From assembly GCA_013361975.1 (NCBI GenBank), contig JABFXB010000214.1, forward strand, positions 1 to 7,600: 7,600 nucleotides of DNA, read 5' to 3'. Positions within the stretch are counted from its first letter, which is position 1. Every line of letters begins with the position of its first letter. Origin of the DNA: Dermatophilaceae bacterium. Its GTDB lineage: Bacteria > Actinomycetota > Actinomycetes > Actinomycetales > Dermatophilaceae. A program made the translations under genes and the position numbers. Shown here piece by piece: positions 6,550 to 7,600 of this stretch. Under the pieces are notes generated by a model. It did no database searches. It was given only the letters and a program-made list of their open reading frames with translations, and was not told where the DNA came from.

Positions 6550-7545
6550 TCAGGCGTCCGACGACTTCTCCGAGCTGACGACCCGGAAGATGATGATCGA
6601 GATGGTTCCGATGACGATGAAGAGCAGCAGCGCGGCCGTCAGCGAGTAGCTCGTCGCGTACGGTGTCGCATCGCGGAAACTGTTGAAGATGTACAGGTTC
6701 GGCGTGTTCGTGGCGTTGACGGGGCCGCCGTTCGTCATGACGAGCGGCAGCTGGAACTCCTGGATCGTCAGGGTGATGCCGGTGACGAGCAGGTAGAGGA
6801 GGACGTTGCGCAGCGACGGGATGGTGATGAACCGGGTGCGCTGCCAGAAGTTGGCGCCGTCGAGCTTGGCCGACTCGTAGTAGCTGCCGGGGATGTCGAG
6901 GATGCCGGCCAGCATGATGAGCGTCGAGACACCGAAGCCGAGCCAGATCGCCGGGATCGCGACGGCAGGCAGGGCACTGCCCTCGGTGTTGAGCCAGGCG
7001 ACCGGCCCCTTGCCGAACAGGCCGATGAACCAGTTCGCGAAGCCCTCGTCCTGGTAGATGAACACGAAGATGATCGCGGCCACGACGCTCGACACGACGG
7101 CCGGCACGTAGACCGTGGTCTTCATGAAGGCCGCCGCCCGCTTCGACAGGGTCGCGATGAAGCTCGCGAAGAGCAGGGCGAGGACGAGGATCGCGGGCAC
7201 GACGAGCAGAGCGAACTTGAAGCCCACCCAGAGCGACTCGTAGAACTCGGGGTCGGTGAGAACGAACTGGTAGAAGTCGAGCCCGACGAACTCGGCGTCC
7301 TTGTAGAAGCTGATCTCGTAGAAGCTGAGGTAGAACGCGTAGACGAGCGGCCACAGCACGAAGATGCCGAGCAGCACGACCATCGGCGCGATCATGAGGT
7401 ATGCCGTGAGGTTGGCGCGCAGGTGCCGTGGGAGCTGCTCGGTGACCTTCGACCGACGGCGTCGCCGGCGGCGTGAGGTGCCGCTCGTGTCGGTCACGTC
7501 GGTGGCCTGGGCCGTCGGCTGCGCCGACACGTCGATCATCGTCAT
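6550..7545 (-). CDS. ABC carbohydrate transporter permease, MalF/CUT1 type
   Basis: This is the partner permease of the same importer (MalF/LacF/UgpA family). The product has 331 residues. A cytoplasmic N-terminal extension of about 45 residues holds a run of seven arginines (25-31). Likely membrane segments are 46-72, 108-132, 143-165, 195-215, 245-265 and 300-322. The EAA loop reads YYESAKLDGA (222-231) and continues to the ITIP of the family (240-243). QEFQLPLVMTNGGP (262-275) is the usual MalF-like signature before the last helix. The start at 7545 is preferred because GGAGG lies eight bases upstream. A second ATG two codons in (7539) is an alternative, and the frame is also open to the window edge through a 12-bp repeat, so a longer N-terminus cannot be formally excluded. 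It is first of the two permease genes; a substrate-binding protein gene is expected just right of the window. The sugar is not predictable from these genes. Confidence 0.93.
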   Translation of the reverse strand: MTMIDVSAQPTAQATDVTDTSGTSRRRRRRRSKVTEQLPRHLRANLTAYLMIAPMVVLLGIFVLWPLVYAFYLSFYEISFYKDAEFVGLDFYQFVLTDPEFYESLWVGFKFALLVVPAILVLALLFASFIATLSKRAAAFMKTTVYVPAVVSSVVAAIIFVFIYQDEGFANWFIGLFGKGPVAWLNTEGSALPAVAIPAIWLGFGVSTLIMLAGILDIPGSYYESAKLDGANFWQRTRFITIPSLRNVLLYLLVTGITLTIQEFQLPLVMTNGGPVNATNTPNLYIFNSFRDATPYATSYSLTAALLLFIVIGTISIIIFRVVSSEKSSDA

Positions 7546-7553
7546 GGGGTCGT

Positions 7554-7558
7554 CCTCC
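7554..7558 (-). promoter_or_regulatory. Shine-Dalgarno of the MalF-type gene
   Basis: GGAGG on the minus strand lies eight bases upstream of the ATG at 7545 and is the strongest ribosome binding site in the window. It separates the coding start from the tandem repeat immediately upstream. Confidence 0.75.
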
Positions 7559-7562
7559 GGGT

Positions 7563-7600
7563 GCTGCGGGTGGAGCTGCGGGTGGAGCTGCGGGTGGAGC
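7563..7600. repeat. Perfect 12-bp tandem repeat, at least 3.2 copies, open at the window edge
   Basis: The unit GCTGCGGGTGGA occurs at 7563-7574, 7575-7586 and 7587-7598 without mismatch, and the next two bases begin a fourth copy as the window ends. The true copy number is therefore unknown. It starts 18 bases upstream of the malF start codon. Because 12 is a multiple of three, copy changes would not shift any frame. On the minus strand one frame through the repeat (Ser-Thr-Arg-Ser units) ends at a TGA overlapping the malF ATG, so it could be the tail of an upstream gene; alternatively it is a non-coding spacer. Confidence 0.85.

Noticed and set aside
6530..7354. Possible N-terminal extension of the MalG-type protein, or a permease fusion, through an open frame upstream of 6529
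   Set aside because: That stretch is the out-of-frame reading of malF. The MalG N-terminus is typical from 6529, with a good ribosome binding site just ahead.
1..7600. CRISPR array, tRNA/rRNA, transposon ends or attachment sites
   Set aside because: Apart from the 12-bp tandem repeat at the right edge I saw no spaced repeats, no tRNA-like segments, and no transposase or long terminal inverted repeats on either strand.

Overview
The window reads as a stretch of chromosome from a high-GC Gram-positive bacterium, most likely an actinobacterium. This is inferred from the strong G/C bias at third codon positions, the long spurious open frames on the opposite strand, and the gene types; no taxonomic marker gene is present. 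It holds six protein genes and no RNA gene, insertion sequence or CRISPR array that I can see.

Layout from left to right: (1) 3-1430, plus strand, the C-terminal two thirds of a large molybdopterin-binding subunit of the xanthine dehydrogenase / isoquinoline 1-oxidoreductase beta (IorB-like) family, cut by the left edge. (2) 1492-3929, minus strand, cydB and cydA, the two subunits of a cytochrome bd-type quinol oxidase, joined by a 4-base ATGA overlap and convergent with the first gene. (3) 3930-4139, a divergent intergenic region that should carry promoters for cydA and for the next gene. (4) 4140-5603, plus strand, a secreted glucose/sorbosone-dehydrogenase-type beta-propeller protein (PQQ-type family). 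(5) 5604-5701, a convergent intergenic with a 9-bp perfect inverted repeat, a likely bidirectional terminator. (6) 5702-7545, minus strand, two ABC sugar permeases of the MalF/MalG (CUT1) type. A perfect 12-bp tandem repeat lies upstream of them and runs off the right edge.

Functionally the left two thirds is redox-themed. A Mo-cofactor dehydrogenase subunit and an exported sugar/aldehyde-dehydrogenase-like protein flank a terminal quinol oxidase. Nothing in the sequence proves that they are coupled. The oxidase looks like the short-Q-loop, CioA-like kind of bd oxidase, and no cydDC assembly transporter follows it. The right third is the permease pair of a carbohydrate importer. Its binding protein is probably to the right of the window, and no ATPase is encoded next to it here.

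I found no convincing undescribed system. The points most worth checking are the tandem repeat ahead of malF, the non-canonical residues and glycine-rich tail of CydA, and the divergent cydA/propeller-protein promoter region.
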